From Snodgrassella alvi wkB2 (GTDB lineage: Bacteria; Pseudomonadota; Gammaproteobacteria; Burkholderiales; Neisseriaceae): a DNA stretch of 64,000 nucleotides. Below the pieces are notes generated by a model. It was not told the origin of the DNA. It saw only the letters and a list, made by a program, of their open reading frames with translations, and did not search any database. Below are positions 37,798-46,527 of this stretch, one piece after another. Position 1 is the first letter of the stretch. Every line of letters begins with the position of its first letter. The translations under genes and the position numbers were made by a program. The stretch is from NCBI RefSeq assembly GCF_000600005.1, contig NZ_CP007446.1:1142894-1206893 (forward strand). Reading direction: 5' to 3'.

Positions 37798-38100
37798 ATG
37801 TCACAGCCAATTAAACTAATTGCAATCATGGATCTGAAAGCAAATGCCTGGATAAATATTACTGCTGCCGTTGAGCAATGTGTGGAATTGTCACGTAAAG
37901 AAAAAGGAAATGTGTTTTACACCGTTAATAAAGATTTAGATAAGGCTGATCGAATTATATTTATTGAATGCTGGGCTGATGATGCAGCAATTAATGAGCA
38001 TGGTAATACAGTACATTTTCAAAACCTGATTAAAACAGTAGAACCATATTTGCGTGAACCAATGCAATTAATAAAATTAAGTGAAATTACTGCTTTTTAA
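37798..38100 (+). CDS. Putative quinol monooxygenase (ABM domain)
   Basis: The 100-residue protein is a ferredoxin-like ABM domain: IAIMDLKANAW at the start, CVELSRKEKGNVFYTVNKDL in the middle and FIECWADDAAINEHGNTVHFQNL, whose E-W and H residues are typical. Related small dimeric enzymes (YgiN type) oxidise quinols or act on reactive aromatic compounds. AAGGAGAT is placed ideally before ATG 37798. It stands between radA and an FAH-family gene, either of which might be linked functionally, but no pathway can be named. Confidence 0.85.
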   Translation: MSQPIKLIAIMDLKANAWINITAAVEQCVELSRKEKGNVFYTVNKDLDKADRIIFIECWADDAAINEHGNTVHFQNLIKTVEPYLREPMQLIKLSEITAF

Positions 38101-38242
38101 TTTTAATAAATATATTATCTCTGGTTCTCACAGACTATACCGGCTGAATTTTCAATTTTGATAAACTGATTTTGGCCGGATAAATTGCTATTTCCAGACA
38201 GTAATTAATTTCAAATCTGGATTTAATTTTTGGTGACACAAG

Positions 38243-38893
38243 ATGAAAACCGTTTATATCAAAGAACAAAAAGTTGCTTTAGGTAATATTTTTTGTATTG
38301 GAAGAAATTACACAGAGCATATTAAAGAATTACATAATGTAAAACCTGAAGAACCCGTGGTATTTATGAAGCCAACTTCTTCTCTGGCTCTGGAGTCTGA
38401 TGATATTCAATTACCAACCTATAGCTCTGATGTACATCATGAATGTGAGTTGGTTATCTATATGGCAAAAGATGCTTTCGATGTTCAGGAAAATGAGGCG
38501 TTAGATTATGTCGGTGGCTATGCTATTGGTCTGGATTTAACTGCGCGAGATGTACAGGCAGAGTTAAAGAGTAAAGGTTTGCCATGGGAAAAAGCCAAAG
38601 GGTTTCTTACAGCAGCCTGTTTATCGCACTTTATTCTGCCATCTGAAATTGATGATATCCAGCAACAGGAATTTTTCTTAAAGGTAAATGGAGAGATACG
38701 CCAGCAGGGTTATACAAAAGATATGATGTTTACGTGCCGGCAAATTATCAGTTATCTGTCCAGGGTTTATGGTTTACAGGCAGGTGATATTATTTACACC
38801 GGTACACCTGCCGGAGTTGCTGCGATTCAATCCGGTGATGAACTGGAATTAATTTGGCCGGATAAAATCAAAGCTACATTCCGAGTAGCTTAA
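38243..38893 (+). CDS. Fumarylacetoacetate hydrolase-family protein
   Basis: The 216-residue protein has the compact FAH fold: IFCIGRNYTEHIKEL, the metal-binding HHECELVIYM (two Glu), GLDLTARDVQ (Asp) and TGTPAGVAAIQSGDELEL. Short members of this family include acylpyruvate hydrolases and oxaloacetate tautomerases (YcgM-like); the sequence alone does not separate them. It follows the ABM gene by 142 bases and ends before a hairpin at 38927-38949. Confidence 0.88.
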   Translation: MKTVYIKEQKVALGNIFCIGRNYTEHIKELHNVKPEEPVVFMKPTSSLALESDDIQLPTYSSDVHHECELVIYMAKDAFDVQENEALDYVGGYAIGLDLTARDVQAELKSKGLPWEKAKGFLTAACLSHFILPSEIDDIQQQEFFLKVNGEIRQQGYTKDMMFTCRQIISYLSRVYGLQAGDIIYTGTPAGVAAIQSGDELELIWPDKIKATFRVA

Positions 38894-38926
38894 GCTAGCT
38901 TTAGTTGAGCTGATTTTGCATTATTT

Positions 38927-38949
38927 AGGCGCAATTTTTCATTGCGCCT
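38927..38949 (+). terminator. Hairpin after the FAH gene, possible terminator
   Basis: Perfect nine-pair stem AGGCGCAAT / ATTGCGCCT with loop TTTTC. No T run follows, so it may depend on Rho or serve another purpose. Confidence 0.4.
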
Positions 38950-39074
38950 GAATGCTTTGAGTGAATGATTTTTTAAAATCAACAGATAAGTTTCTTGATA
39001 ATATTGCTATACAGTAGTGTCTAACCGTAACCGCACCCTTTATAATAACTTAATTTGAAAATTGAAATCTTTTT

Positions 39075-40556
39075 ATGCCAAGCAAACCGTTGTCGCTCAG
39101 ACTACCCTTTTGGTTAATACTTTATTTTATCTTGTGGACGGTATTACCTTTTATGCTTTCCTCAAGTTATCCCTTAGATGTTCCTGAGGGTATTTACTGG
39201 GGACGAGAATGGCAATGGGGATATTATAAGCATCCGCCATTTTCAAGCTGGGTACTCTATTCTTTTTACTATACTTTTGGTCATATTGGTCCGTATATTT
39301 TAAGTCAATGTACGATAGCATTGAGTTTATGGCTGGCTTATTTGTTCGGCCGGCAATTGATGAGCAAAAACCGGGCTTTTATCGGTGCATTATTTTTGCT
39401 GGCAATATTTTATTACACGTGGCCTTCTCTTGAATTCAATCACAATATAGCGCAAATGCCCGTATGGCTGGGTTTAATCTATATCTTTTATCTGGCTATT
39501 CGAGAAAATAGCTGGAAGCACTGGTTATTGTTTGGTTTGCTGGCTGGTATTGGCATGCTGGTAAAATATACCGTTGCCTTACTGCTATTAACTATGGTGT
39601 TATATTCATTGTGTACAACGAACCGACGGTTATGGCTGACACCAAAGCCGTGGCTGGCAATACTGCTTGCTATGATTGTGTTTGCTCCGAATATATACTG
39701 GCTGATAGAGCATAACTGGCTACCTCTGACTTATGCTTCAGCACGCTCAGCTGAAGATGCAAACCGTAACGGGCATCTGGCGGCTCTTGGCTATTTCGGC
39801 ACTCAGCTACTTAATCATTTACCTATTTTATTTATTTTGCTGTTTACCCGTACACGATTGAGTTTACGCCCGTCTGTTCAGGTATTGCGTCAGCGTGACT
39901 GGTATTTTCTTTTATGGATGGGATTAGTTCCTACGCTGATACTTGTATTTGCCGGACTGATTTTTAGACTAGGATTACGTGATATGTGGGGTATGCCTAT
40001 GTGGGGCCTATCCGGACTCATAATCGTGTCTCTGATTCCCGAACCGGTATTTATATCTAAAGATAAATCTTTGCTGAAAGGTATAGCAGTCTGGGCGCTT
40101 ATTGTTACCATATTGATGGCTGTTTATGTAGGATTCGGAGCCAGAATCCGTCATAAACCTTCTCGGATGGACTGGCCTCAGGCTGCGCTGGCCAAACAGG
40201 CTGATGATCAATGGCAGGAGTTGTCTTCTTGTAAGCTTGATAGTGTTACTGGTTCAGACTGGGTAGTATTGCTGGTAGCTTCCTATTCAAAATTTGCTCC
40301 ATCAGTCATGGTTTCCGGTAATTCCGCTTACTCTCCGTGGATGAGCAATAGTCGTTTACAGCAGCAAGGTACGCTGGCATTATGGCCTGTTGATGAACAT
40401 CCTCAGACACCATGGTTAGAACCTTTAGCCCATCATTCTGAGCTGGTTGTAAAACAAGGTGAGTGGATAGTTCGATGGAATAAATTACCCGATCGAGAAC
40501 CTCTTAAGGTAGTCTGGCAGGCATACATACCGAAAAAATGTTTAAAACAACAATGA
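39075..40556 (+). CDS. GT39 (ArnT/FlmK-like) membrane glycosyltransferase
   Basis: Integral membrane transferase of 493 residues with about ten helices and a soluble C-terminal domain. The N-terminal loop has the acidic catalytic motif (DVPEGIYWGREW) followed by HPPFSSW, as in PMT/ArnT-fold enzymes that move a sugar from undecaprenyl phosphate to a periplasmic acceptor. The next genes encode a polyprenyl-phosphate sugar transferase, a GtrA-like flippase and a YdjC-type deacetylase, the same set as Francisella FlmK with FlmF2 and NaxD. I infer that the acceptor is a lipid A phosphate and the sugar a hexosamine. Another glycan acceptor is possible. Confidence 0.82.
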   Translation: MPSKPLSLRLPFWLILYFILWTVLPFMLSSSYPLDVPEGIYWGREWQWGYYKHPPFSSWVLYSFYYTFGHIGPYILSQCTIALSLWLAYLFGRQLMSKNRAFIGALFLLAIFYYTWPSLEFNHNIAQMPVWLGLIYIFYLAIRENSWKHWLLFGLLAGIGMLVKYTVALLLLTMVLYSLCTTNRRLWLTPKPWLAILLAMIVFAPNIYWLIEHNWLPLTYASARSAEDANRNGHLAALGYFGTQLLNHLPILFILLFTRTRLSLRPSVQVLRQRDWYFLLWMGLVPTLILVFAGLIFRLGLRDMWGMPMWGLSGLIIVSLIPEPVFISKDKSLLKGIAVWALIVTILMAVYVGFGARIRHKPSRMDWPQAALAKQADDQWQELSSCKLDSVTGSDWVVLLVASYSKFAPSVMVSGNSAYSPWMSNSRLQQQGTLALWPVDEHPQTPWLEPLAHHSELVVKQGEWIVRWNKLPDREPLKVVWQAYIPKKCLKQQ

Positions 40557-40640
40557 TTTTTTATATTTATATAAAATTAAAAATGATTAAAAATACATTT
40601 GGATTATCTCAGTTTGCTTTTAGGCTGAGAGGTAAATGAT

Positions 40641-41600
40641 ATGGATAAAGTTAGCACTGGTTTAAGTATTATTTTGCCGGTATATAATGATGCAGCAGCT
40701 ATAAATCGCTTTTTGCCTGAACTGTTTGTTTTTACCAGCCGGCAGCAACAGAACTGTGAAATTATTTTAGTAGATGATGGTAGTAAAGATCATCTGACCA
40801 CATTATTTGAAACATTTCGACAGCAATTACCAAGTAATACAGCATTGAGGCTGATACAATTTTCGCGTAATTTTGGTAAGGAAGCTGCACTTACGGCCGG
40901 ATTAGCACAATCTCAGGGTGAACTGGTTACCATGATGGATGCTGACGGACAGCATCCGGTTTCAGTACTGGAACAAATGCTTGAATTAATTCAGACCAAT
41001 AATGTGGATGTGGTGGCTGCCGTACAGGCTTCACGTGAACATGAAGGCTTAATAACCCGGATATTGAAAAATGGCTTTTACCATTTTATGCAGGATACTC
41101 ACCGGTATGAGCTGACACCTAATGCCGGTGATTTCAGACTGATGAAACGTCGTGTTGTAGAAGCTTTACTCAAGTTACCTGAGCGGCAACGGTTTATGAA
41201 AGGGTTGTATGCATGGGTAGGATTTTCTACCATATATATACCTTTTCAGGCCTCTGAACGGCAGGCAGGCAAGAGTAAATTTAATTATTTCAGCCTGTTT
41301 GAGCTGGCTTTAATAGGTATTACTTCGTTTTCTCAGCGTCCATTACGCTGGATTTCCAGAATGGGAATGATTATTTCATTCCTGTCGATTGTCTATGGAT
41401 TGTATATCGTTGCTGATACGTTGTTTTTTGGTAAAGACCTTGCTGGCTGGCCGACGCTGGCAGCCGGAATTATGTTTTCTGCCGGGATACAGCTCGTTTG
41501 TCTTGGTGTAATTGGCGAATATATCGGTCGTATTTATGAAGAAGTAAAACAGCGACCGCTTTATCTGGTAGACAAAGTGTGGGACAGTCGCGAAAAATAA
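40641..41600 (+). CDS. GT2 polyprenyl-phosphate sugar transferase (FlmF2/ArnC/GtrB-like)
   Basis: Attaches a sugar nucleotide to undecaprenyl phosphate on the cytoplasmic side. The 319-residue protein has the GT-A domain with LSIILPVYNDAAA, IILVDDGSKD, RNFGKEAALTAGL and MMDADGQHP, then two C-terminal membrane helices at about 235-300. In the cluster it would supply the lipid-linked donor for the GT39 enzyme. Its stop codon overlaps the next start (TAATG). The sugar is predicted to be GlcNAc or GalNAc because a deacetylase follows. Confidence 0.88.
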   Translation: MDKVSTGLSIILPVYNDAAAINRFLPELFVFTSRQQQNCEIILVDDGSKDHLTTLFETFRQQLPSNTALRLIQFSRNFGKEAALTAGLAQSQGELVTMMDADGQHPVSVLEQMLELIQTNNVDVVAAVQASREHEGLITRILKNGFYHFMQDTHRYELTPNAGDFRLMKRRVVEALLKLPERQRFMKGLYAWVGFSTIYIPFQASERQAGKSKFNYFSLFELALIGITSFSQRPLRWISRMGMIISFLSIVYGLYIVADTLFFGKDLAGWPTLAAGIMFSAGIQLVCLGVIGEYIGRIYEEVKQRPLYLVDKVWDSREK

Positions 41601-42013
41601 TGAAATCTGTATCTGCACAGGGCATATGGTTTACGCTGGTAGGAGGAGCAGCTGCTGCTATGCATTTTTTATGTTTGGTGGTGTTAGTTCAATATGCTCA
41701 CTTTTTACCGGTTTTGGCCAATCCTCTGGCTTTTCTTTGTGCTTTTGTTATCAGTTTTACCGGTCATTATTACCTTACATTCAGTCTGACGCGACATACA
41801 TGGTTTCAGGCTCTCTGGCGCTGGTTATTCAGCTCTATAACCGGTTTTATGATAAACCAGATTTTATTTATGGCAGGTATACGCTGGTTTGGAAATCAGG
41901 CCTATTGGTGGTTATGGTTTATTGTTACGCTGATAGTGACAGTTTTATCTTTTATACTGGGTAAATTCTGGGCATTTAATGAAAAGGCACACAATGAAAC
42001 CAGTAATGATTAA
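41600..42013 (+). CDS. GtrA-like membrane protein, probable lipid-linked sugar flippase
   Basis: The 137-residue protein has four membrane helices of the GtrA/DPMS-associated family (GIWFTLVGGAAAAMHFL; FVISFTGHYYLTFSLT; FILGKFWAFNEK). Such proteins are thought to flip polyprenyl-phosphate sugars to the periplasm. ATG 41600 overlaps the TAA of the GT2 gene by one base; an in-frame GTG upstream lies inside that gene and is not preferred. Close packing shows joint expression. Confidence 0.85.
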   Translation: MKSVSAQGIWFTLVGGAAAAMHFLCLVVLVQYAHFLPVLANPLAFLCAFVISFTGHYYLTFSLTRHTWFQALWRWLFSSITGFMINQILFMAGIRWFGNQAYWWLWFIVTLIVTVLSFILGKFWAFNEKAHNETSND

Positions 42014-42773
42014 TGTAGATGATCTGGGTTTATCTGCAGCTGTAAATGAAGCCGTGCTTCGGCTATCTGAGATGGGACGCATACAGGCAAGCAGCTTTAT
42101 GAGTCTGGGTACCATTGCTTCAGATGAAGTTGCAGAATTGAAAAAGCAGCATACTGATATTGGTTTGCATCTGGATTTCACCGGATTTGCCGGGTTGGGT
42201 ACCCTGAAACAGGTACTAATTAAATCTTACCTGCATGCATGGCCGGAAAAAATTTTGCAGGATATTATTAATCGCCAGCTGGATGCTTTTGAAGATAAAA
42301 TTGGTGATATACCTGTTTTTATCGATGGTCATCAGCATGTACATCAGTTCCCACAGATACGCTCTGTACTACTAAATATAATATTGCAGCGTTATGGAAA
42401 TACAATAGCAGTACGCAGCACAAAAACTTCTCAGAAAGATATCAAGGCAAAATTAATTCATACTCTTGGCGGTCACGCTCTCGACAGCGCTTTAAATGCA
42501 GCTAATATTACGCACAATCATTTCTTTGCAGGTATCTATAACTTTAATGCCGATTTAAAAATTTTACAGCATAAATGGAATAACTGGCTTAGCATGCCTG
42601 CTGAACATTCATTGTTGATAATGTGTCATCCGGCAGTATCTTCAGAGCACTGGAATGATGAAATTAAAAATGCGCGTGAATATGAATGGCAATGGTTACA
42701 AAGTGAAGCATTTGCGCAATGCTGGCAGCAACATGATTGTTATGGCGTTAACTGGCATAATTTTAAACAATAG
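41994..42773 (+). CDS. YdjC/ChbG-family carbohydrate deacetylase (NaxD-like)
   Basis: Removes an N-acetyl group from a sugar. The 259-residue protein has the metal-binding motifs of the family: VMINVDDLGLS at the N-terminus, IGLHLDFTG and FIDGHQHVHQFP, plus MCHPAVSSEHW near the end. ATG 41994, with AAAAGG about seven bases upstream, is preferred to the ATG at 41979. It overlaps the GtrA gene by 20 bases. In Francisella the YdjC-family enzyme NaxD deacetylates undecaprenyl-phosphate GalNAc before transfer to lipid A, which fits this operon. Confidence 0.85.
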   Translation: MKPVMINVDDLGLSAAVNEAVLRLSEMGRIQASSFMSLGTIASDEVAELKKQHTDIGLHLDFTGFAGLGTLKQVLIKSYLHAWPEKILQDIINRQLDAFEDKIGDIPVFIDGHQHVHQFPQIRSVLLNIILQRYGNTIAVRSTKTSQKDIKAKLIHTLGGHALDSALNAANITHNHFFAGIYNFNADLKILQHKWNNWLSMPAEHSLLIMCHPAVSSEHWNDEIKNAREYEWQWLQSEAFAQCWQQHDCYGVNWHNFKQ

Positions 42774-42968
42774 CTTTATTTTATACGCCAAAAAAGAGTA
42801 ATACATAATAATGAACTTAATCACGAAGATTTACAGTATACTTGCATTTTTTAGCCGTAGTCATTAGAAAATCAGTCAGCACGTTTACGATTTATCAAGT
42901 ACACTATCTGTATTGCATTACATCTGGATCATTGGAAATCAGATCGCAGCGAGTATTTAAGGATCGTT

Positions 42969-43982
42969 ATGATCATATTTGAAAATATAAAAAAAACTTA
43001 TATCAAAAATAAACAGCAGGTTCATGCCCTGAATGATATTAACCTTACAGTTGATACAGGTGATATCTATGGGCTGATCGGGTGGAGTGGCGCAGGTAAA
43101 AGCAGTTTAATTCGTCTGGTTAACCAGCTGGAAAAACCAACATCCGGTACAGTTACTGTTGACGGTGTAGATCTAAACAAACTGGATACCAAGGCTCAGC
43201 GTGAGCATAAGAAAAAAATCGGCATGATTTTTCAGCATTTTAATTTACTGGAATCTAAAACGGTTGCTCAGAATATTGCAATTCCATTAGTTTTACAGGG
43301 TTTAAAACGTGATGAAATAGACCGCAGAGTCGATGCTATGTTGTCGTATGTTGATCTGGCAGGTAAAAAGCAAAGTTATCCAAGCCAGTTATCCGGTGGT
43401 CAAAAACAGCGTGTCGGGATTGCCCGTGCTCTGATTACAGAACCAACAATATTATTATGTGATGAGGCTACTTCCGCATTAGACCCTCAGACTACTTTAT
43501 CTATTCTGAAACTATTAAAACAAATTAACAGCGAACGCAATATCACTATTTTACTGGTTACTCATGAAATGGAAGTGATTAGCTCCATTTGTAATAAAGT
43601 AGCGGTGATGGAAAAGGGGCAGGTAATTGAGAAAGGAACTGTACTTGATATTTTTTCCGCCCCTCAGCAAGAGACAACGAAAAAATTTGTCAGCACAGTA
43701 ATCAATGCAAAAATACCCGAAGCAGTGTTAGATAGTCTGGTTGAACAGGAAAATATATTCAGGTTGGAATTTTTAGGTAATTCAGCCAGAGAACCAGTGG
43801 TTAATGAGCTTATTTTAAAACAACTGGTGGAAATTAACATACTTTTTGCCAATATGCGCGAAATAGGCGGAGTAGTGCTGGGAAGTATGTTTATCCAGAT
43901 GAATGGTATTGAGACAGATGTAGAAAAAGCGTTGGCATTTTTGCAGGACAGAGGCGTTCGAGTGGAAAGAGGTGGTGTATGA
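42969..43982 (+). CDS. metN: Methionine ABC transporter ATP-binding protein
   Basis: Powers methionine import with MetI and MetQ. The 337-residue protein has Walker A GWSGAGKSS, Q-loop HFNLLESKTV, signature LSGGQKQRVGIARAL, Walker B ILLCDEATSALD and a C-terminal NIL regulatory domain (about 255-337) that senses methionine. AAGGA lies six bases before the start. Its stop overlaps the metI start (ATGA). I found no S-box or other recognised riboswitch in the 195 bases upstream. Confidence 0.96.
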   Translation: MIIFENIKKTYIKNKQQVHALNDINLTVDTGDIYGLIGWSGAGKSSLIRLVNQLEKPTSGTVTVDGVDLNKLDTKAQREHKKKIGMIFQHFNLLESKTVAQNIAIPLVLQGLKRDEIDRRVDAMLSYVDLAGKKQSYPSQLSGGQKQRVGIARALITEPTILLCDEATSALDPQTTLSILKLLKQINSERNITILLVTHEMEVISSICNKVAVMEKGQVIEKGTVLDIFSAPQQETTKKFVSTVINAKIPEAVLDSLVEQENIFRLEFLGNSAREPVVNELILKQLVEINILFANMREIGGVVLGSMFIQMNGIETDVEKALAFLQDRGVRVERGGV

Positions 43983-44647
43983 ATCAGTGGTTAGATACCT
44001 CATTAACTGCTGACCAGTTTGGTACGGCAATATTGCAAACTTTTAATATGGTCAGTATCTCATTTGTTCTGGGATCTATACTGGGAACGGCCTTAGGTGT
44101 ACTGTTATTGCTTACCCGTCAGGGAGGCGTATGGCCAAAGCCGATACTATATAATTTACTCAATATAATTATTAATATTATTCGCTCATTACCTTTTATC
44201 ATTTTGCTGATTTGTGTGTTACCGATAGCCAGTCTTGCTATCCATACATCTATTGGTACCAAGGCAATGATCATACCGTTGATTATTTTTGTTTCGCCTT
44301 ATATTGCCCGGTTAATTGAAAATTCCTTATTAAGCGTACCGGCAGGTATTATCGAAGCAGCTCAATCAATGGGCGCAACCAATTTTCAGATTATTCGCTA
44401 TTTTATTTTACCTGAAGCTATGCCCTCTATTTTGCTGGCCTTAACCACAGCTCTTATCGGATTAATTGATGCTACAGCTATGTCTGGTACAGTTGGTGGC
44501 GGAGGCATCGGTGATTTAGCTGTTAATTACGGATATCAGCGATTTGATTATGTAATTATGATTGTTACAGTTGTCGTTCTGGTATTAATTGTTCAAATTA
44601 TTCAGACTCTGGGTAATTGGCTCGCAGCTAAGGCCAAAAAAAATTAA
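43979..44647 (+). CDS. metI: Methionine ABC transporter permease
   Basis: Membrane channel of the methionine importer, 222 residues with five helices. The family motif for contact with the ATPase is in GIIEAAQSMGATNFQIIRYF, and FVSPYIARLIENSLL precedes it. It begins within the metN stop codon and ends at a terminator, so metQ downstream may have its own promoter. Confidence 0.95.
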   Translation: MNQWLDTSLTADQFGTAILQTFNMVSISFVLGSILGTALGVLLLLTRQGGVWPKPILYNLLNIIINIIRSLPFIILLICVLPIASLAIHTSIGTKAMIIPLIIFVSPYIARLIENSLLSVPAGIIEAAQSMGATNFQIIRYFILPEAMPSILLALTTALIGLIDATAMSGTVGGGGIGDLAVNYGYQRFDYVIMIVTVVVLVLIVQIIQTLGNWLAAKAKKN

Positions 44648-44660
44648 CTTTCTATTTATT

Positions 44661-44688
44661 AAAAACGGCTTATTTTAAGCCGTTTTTG
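44661..44688 (+). terminator. Rho-independent terminator of metNI
   Basis: Stem AAAAACGGCTTA / TAAGCCGTTTTT with a three-base loop, 14 bases after metI. It separates metNI from metQ. Confidence 0.88.
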
Positions 44689-44883
44689 ATTTCTGCATAT
44701 ATATAAATTTCTTATCTTTGGTTATAAGCAGTCAGTCTTTTAATATTCATATGCAATGATTAGACTACCCAGCTATATTATATTTTTTCCATAAGCCAAT
44801 TAATCTTTAATTCACATAAATAAAACGTACTTGCTGTTATGTGAATTAAAAATATGAAATTGACTATCATCGGAGCCAATAGC

Positions 44884-45696
44884 ATGAAGTTTTTTAAGCA
44901 AATTATTATTTTAATTACTGCCTGTCTGGTACTGGGAGCCTGTCATCAGGATAAAACCAGTAATAAACAGATTATTGTCGGCACTTCACCCGGCCCCTAT
45001 AGCCAGCTTTTTCTTGATGCAGTAAAACCTATTCTGGAAAAACAGGGATATCAAATTAAACAAATTGATTTTTCTGATTTAATGCAGGCTGATATCGCTT
45101 TACAACAAGGTAGTATTGACGTAAATGTTGATCAGCATACTGCCTATATGGATGCATTTAATCAGAATAAAAAAGCCAATCTGATTGCTTTAACTCATAT
45201 TCCTACTGTGCCAACAGCAATTTATTCTAAACGCCATACAAACTTGCAGGCAATAAAAAAGGGAAGTGCTATTGCAGTACCAAACGATCCGGCAAATGCT
45301 GCACGAGCCTATCGTCTGCTGGCAAAAGCTGGCTGGATTACCCTTAAGCCTTCAACCAATCCGGGCATGATCTCTAAAAATGATATCAAGACAAATCCTT
45401 ATGAATTGAATATCACTGAGCTGGATCCGGGTAATATTCCGCGTACTTTATCAGATTTTGATTATTCAGTTATACCGGGAAGCAGGGCATACGCAGCCAA
45501 AATTAACCCCGATCTTGCCCTGTTACAGGAAGATATTATTCCTTCATTTGAGTTAGTTGTAGCGGTAAGAGCCGATAATGCACCAAAAGCCTGGGCACAG
45601 GCTGTGAAATCAGCTTATAGCTCAGCAGAATTCAAACAGTATATGCAAACACACAATACTAAAAATTACTGGTATGTGCCGAAAGAAAATAACTGA
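44884..45696 (+). CDS. metQ: Methionine-binding lipoprotein MetQ
   Basis: Periplasmic substrate-binding lipoprotein. From ATG 44884 (GGAG nine bases upstream) the 270-residue protein has a signal with lipobox LGAC, IVGTSPGPYSQLFLDAVKPIL, VDQHTAYMDAF and PNDPANAARAYRLL, all typical of MetQ. The start at 44854 would extend the signal and is less likely. It belongs with metNI but is separated by a terminator, perhaps to allow higher expression of the binding protein. Confidence 0.94.
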   Translation: MKFFKQIIILITACLVLGACHQDKTSNKQIIVGTSPGPYSQLFLDAVKPILEKQGYQIKQIDFSDLMQADIALQQGSIDVNVDQHTAYMDAFNQNKKANLIALTHIPTVPTAIYSKRHTNLQAIKKGSAIAVPNDPANAARAYRLLAKAGWITLKPSTNPGMISKNDIKTNPYELNITELDPGNIPRTLSDFDYSVIPGSRAYAAKINPDLALLQEDIIPSFELVVAVRADNAPKAWAQAVKSAYSSAEFKQYMQTHNTKNYWYVPKENN

Positions 45697-45716
45697 AACA
45701 GATGCACAGTTATGAA

Positions 45717-45747
45717 AAAACTGCCTTTAGATAAAAGGCAGTTTTAA
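45717..45747. terminator. Bidirectional terminator
   Basis: Stem AAAACTGCCTTT / AAAGGCAGTTTT with a five-base loop between the convergent metQ and sodB genes. Confidence 0.9.
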
Positions 45748-45768
45748 TTATGTGCAGTTAATTATAGC

Positions 45769-46353
45769 TTATGCTGCAAAGCGTTTTTCTACTTCATTCC
45801 AGTTAACGATTTCCCAGAAATTACTTAAGTAATTCGGACGGCTGTTGCGATAGTCAATATAATATGCATGTTCCCAGACATCGCATGTCAGCAAAGGAGT
45901 GTTGTCAGTGGTCAGTGGTGTGGCTGCATTACTTGTAGAAACCAGATCAAGATTACCGTCCGGTGTTTTTACCAGCCAGGCCCAGCCTGAACCGAAAGTA
46001 CCTGCAGCTACTTTGTCGAACGCTTCTTTGAATGCATTAAAATTGCCCCATTTCGCATTGATAGCGTTAGCCAGAGCACCATTTTCAGTTAATGCCGCAC
46101 CTTTAGGTGTAAAGCCAAACCAGTAAAATGTATGATTCCAGGTTTGAGCTGCATTATTAAATAACCCGCCCGAAGATTTTCTGACAATTTCTTCCAAAGG
46201 CATATTCTCAAACTCTGTTCCCTTAATTTGGTTATTCATATTGGTGATATAGGTCTGATGATGTTTGCCATAATGATATTCCAATGTTTCTTTTGAAATA
46301 TGTGGTGCCAGCGCATCAAGGGAGTATGGTAGTACTGGTAATTTATGTTCCAT
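45769..46353 (-). CDS. sodB: Superoxide dismutase (Fe/Mn family, Fe-type)
   Basis: Converts superoxide to oxygen and peroxide in the cytoplasm. The 194-residue protein has the ligands in [14 protein letters not shown] and [10 protein letters not shown], the GSGWAWLV segment and [19 protein letters not shown]. The residues around [10 protein letters not shown] and FGSGWAWL are those of iron enzymes such as E. coli SodB. AAGGA precedes the start. It is divergent from dnaB. Confidence 0.95.
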   Translation of the reverse strand: MEHKLPVLPYSLDALAPHISKETLEYHYGKHHQTYITNMNNQIKGTEFENMPLEEIVRKSSGGLFNNAAQTWNHTFYWFGFTPKGAALTENGALANAINAKWGNFNAFKEAFDKVAAGTFGSGWAWLVKTPDGNLDLVSTSNAATPLTTDNTPLLTCDVWEHAYYIDYRNSRPNYLSNFWEIVNWNEVEKRFAA

Positions 46354-46527
46354 GGTTGAGATTCCTTCTGATAGAGTGAGTATTGCGTATTTTGCAGTGA
46401 GCTCAATGTAGAGTTATATAAGATATATTTGCAAATATATAGAACATTTAACTCACTTTAAACCATTATATGGTTCGTTAATATTGTAATACACAGCTCT
46501 TATTACCCGCAAATAAGCAGTCACTTA

